From assembly GCA_937899395.1 (NCBI GenBank), contig CALBPU010000168.1, forward strand, positions 1 to 16,024: DNA of 16,024 bases, in the 5' to 3' direction. The position numbers were made by a program, and so were the translations under genes. Below are positions 15,801 through 16,024 of this stretch, piece after piece (within the stretch, counting starts at the first letter, position 1; each line of letters begins with the position of its first letter). The notes below the pieces were generated by a model. That model saw only the letters and a list, made by a program, of their open reading frames with translations. It did no database searches and was not told the DNA's origin. The stretch is from an uncultured Fretibacterium sp. (GTDB taxonomy: Bacteria > Synergistota > Synergistia > Synergistales > Aminobacteriaceae).

Positions 15801-15830
15801 ATTCTAGCAAATTATATTTGGTATAATCAA
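15801..15830 (-). promoter_or_regulatory. xthA promoter
   Basis: On the minus strand a -35 TTGATT (15830-15825) and a -10 TAGAAT (15806-15801) are separated by 18 nt, with TGC directly before the -10. Initiation would fall near 15794, giving a leader of about 30 nt. The -35 overlaps the -10 of the rightward promoter by three bases, so both are unlikely to be occupied at once. Confidence 0.6.
15819..15827 (+). promoter_or_regulatory. Extended -10 promoter of the right-edge gene
   Basis: TGG-TATAAT, a perfect -10 with an upstream TG. No good -35 is found 17-18 nt upstream (the place is AT-rich), which extended -10 promoters tolerate. Initiation would fall at about 15834-15835. Confidence 0.6.
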
Positions 15831-15834
15831 TTCC

Positions 15835-15897
15835 ATGAGGGAGTCCCAGATGAGAAGCAGGGCTCATCATTCAATGGGGAGCCGCCCTGGGAATTGA
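15835..15897 (+). CDS. Possible 20-codon leaderless upstream peptide
   Basis: An ATG lies 7 nt after the -10, at or very near the expected first base of the transcript, and opens a 20-codon frame ending in TGA at 15895-15897. The peptide begins MRESQMRSRAHH and ends GSRPGN. It stops 11 nt before the ATG of the next gene, and its stop overlaps that gene's GAGGTG SD, an arrangement suited to coupling. It may equally be a chance frame in a structured leader. Confidence 0.25.
   Translation: MRESQMRSRAHHSMGSRPGN
15844..15892 (+). promoter_or_regulatory. Structured 5' leader with alternative pairings
   Basis: Three perfect six-base complements are visible. TCCCAG 15844-15849 pairs with CTGGGA 15887-15892. 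GATGAG 15849-15854 pairs with CTCATC 15863-15868. CAGGGC 15858-15863 pairs with GCCCTG 15884-15889, which shares bases with both others, so it excludes them. The leader is clearly GC-richer than nearby intergenic DNA. Switching between folds just before an SD suggests RNA-based control. I could not match it to a known riboswitch or protein-leader class. Confidence 0.45.
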
Positions 15898-15908
15898 GGT
15901 GAAAGCGA

Positions 15909-16024
15909 ATGTCTCTGACAAAAGGCAAACGTCCTAAACCTAAAAAGCAGCGGCGTTCGATCCTCCCCTGGATTGATAAAATCGCCGTTGCTTTTTACTG
16001 GTTCGTTAAGACTGTTCTGTTAAT
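15909..16024 (+). CDS. Membrane-anchored protein, N-terminal fragment (runs off right edge)
   Basis: The first 38 codons are present. A strongly basic start (MSLTKGKRPKPKKQRRS) is followed by LPWIDKIAVAFYWFVKTVLL, the beginning of a hydrophobic stretch. This is the layout of a protein with a short cytoplasmic tail and an N-terminal membrane anchor. Class A penicillin-binding proteins look like this, but so do many others, and no enzymatic motif is in view. SD GAGGTG (15896-15901) with 7-nt spacing. Codons such as CTG, CTC, CCC and CGG are richer in G and C than in the other plus-strand genes. Confidence 0.7.
   Translation, partial: MSLTKGKRPKPKKQRRSILPWIDKIAVAFYWFVKTVLL

Noticed and set aside
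15875..15891. Resemblance to the ZTP (pfl) riboswitch 3' half (TGGGGAGC, CCGCC, TGGG)
   Set aside because: The conserved 5' domain and the linker are missing, so the match is probably accidental.
15889..15906. Resemblance to a cobalamin riboswitch box (GGGAATTGAGGTGAAAG)
   Set aside because: Only a short stretch is similar; the rest of the aptamer is absent and the GAGGTG is well explained as the SD of the next gene.
1..16024. Mobile elements, CRISPR arrays, tRNA or rRNA genes
   Set aside because: No transposase, integrase, spaced repeats, cloverleaf or rRNA-like sequence was seen on either strand.

Overview
The window looks like chromosomal DNA from a low-GC bacterium with strong Shine-Dalgarno (SD) signals. 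The uninterrupted gene order rpsL-rpsG-fusA-tuf-rpsJ-rplC-rplD-rplW-rplB-rpsS (str and S10 operons joined), and the style of the proteins, especially a short GluRS, suggest an AT-rich member of the Synergistota (Synergistaceae-like, perhaps gut-derived). That placement is inference from memory of family sequences, not a search result. No mobile element, CRISPR array, tRNA or rRNA gene was seen, and no gap without a gene exceeds 300 bases.

Layout. (1) Positions 1-7180, minus strand: the translation operon. It is read leftward from a near-consensus promoter at about 7277-7306 (TTGACA, 18-nt spacer, TGC-TAATAT). rpsS runs off the left edge. Genes are packed with 4-nt overlaps to short gaps; the largest gap (67 nt, rpsJ-rplC) holds a small hairpin. 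rpsL starts at a GTG whose only good SD lies about 40 nt upstream, on the far side of a hairpin that would bring the two together. (2) 7181-7355: a divergent promoter region. (3) 7356-13521, plus strand: a tightly overlapping four-gene cluster: an exported lytic transglycosylase (slt), the tRNA-Ile lysidine synthetase tilS, an 816-residue SbcC/Rad50-like coiled-coil protein with a zinc-hook CPLCG motif but neither ATPase lobe, and a GNAT acetyltransferase. (4) 13522-14998: gltX with its own extended -10 promoter and TTG start. Its GluRS lacks the zinc-binding insertion of the E. coli enzyme. (5) 14983-15765, minus strand: xthA (exonuclease III), convergent with and overlapping gltX. (6) 15766-16024: a second divergent promoter pair, a GC-richer structured leader that could encode a 20-codon leaderless peptide, and the first 38 codons of a basic, membrane-anchored protein that runs off the right edge.

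How the parts relate: the left half builds the ribosome and its elongation factors. The right half mixes tRNA decoding and charging (tilS, gltX), wall remodelling (slt) and DNA maintenance (xthA, the SbcC-like protein). The most unusual items are the headless SbcC-like protein, the hairpin-bridged rpsL ribosome-binding site, the zinc-less GluRS, and the structured leader at the right edge.
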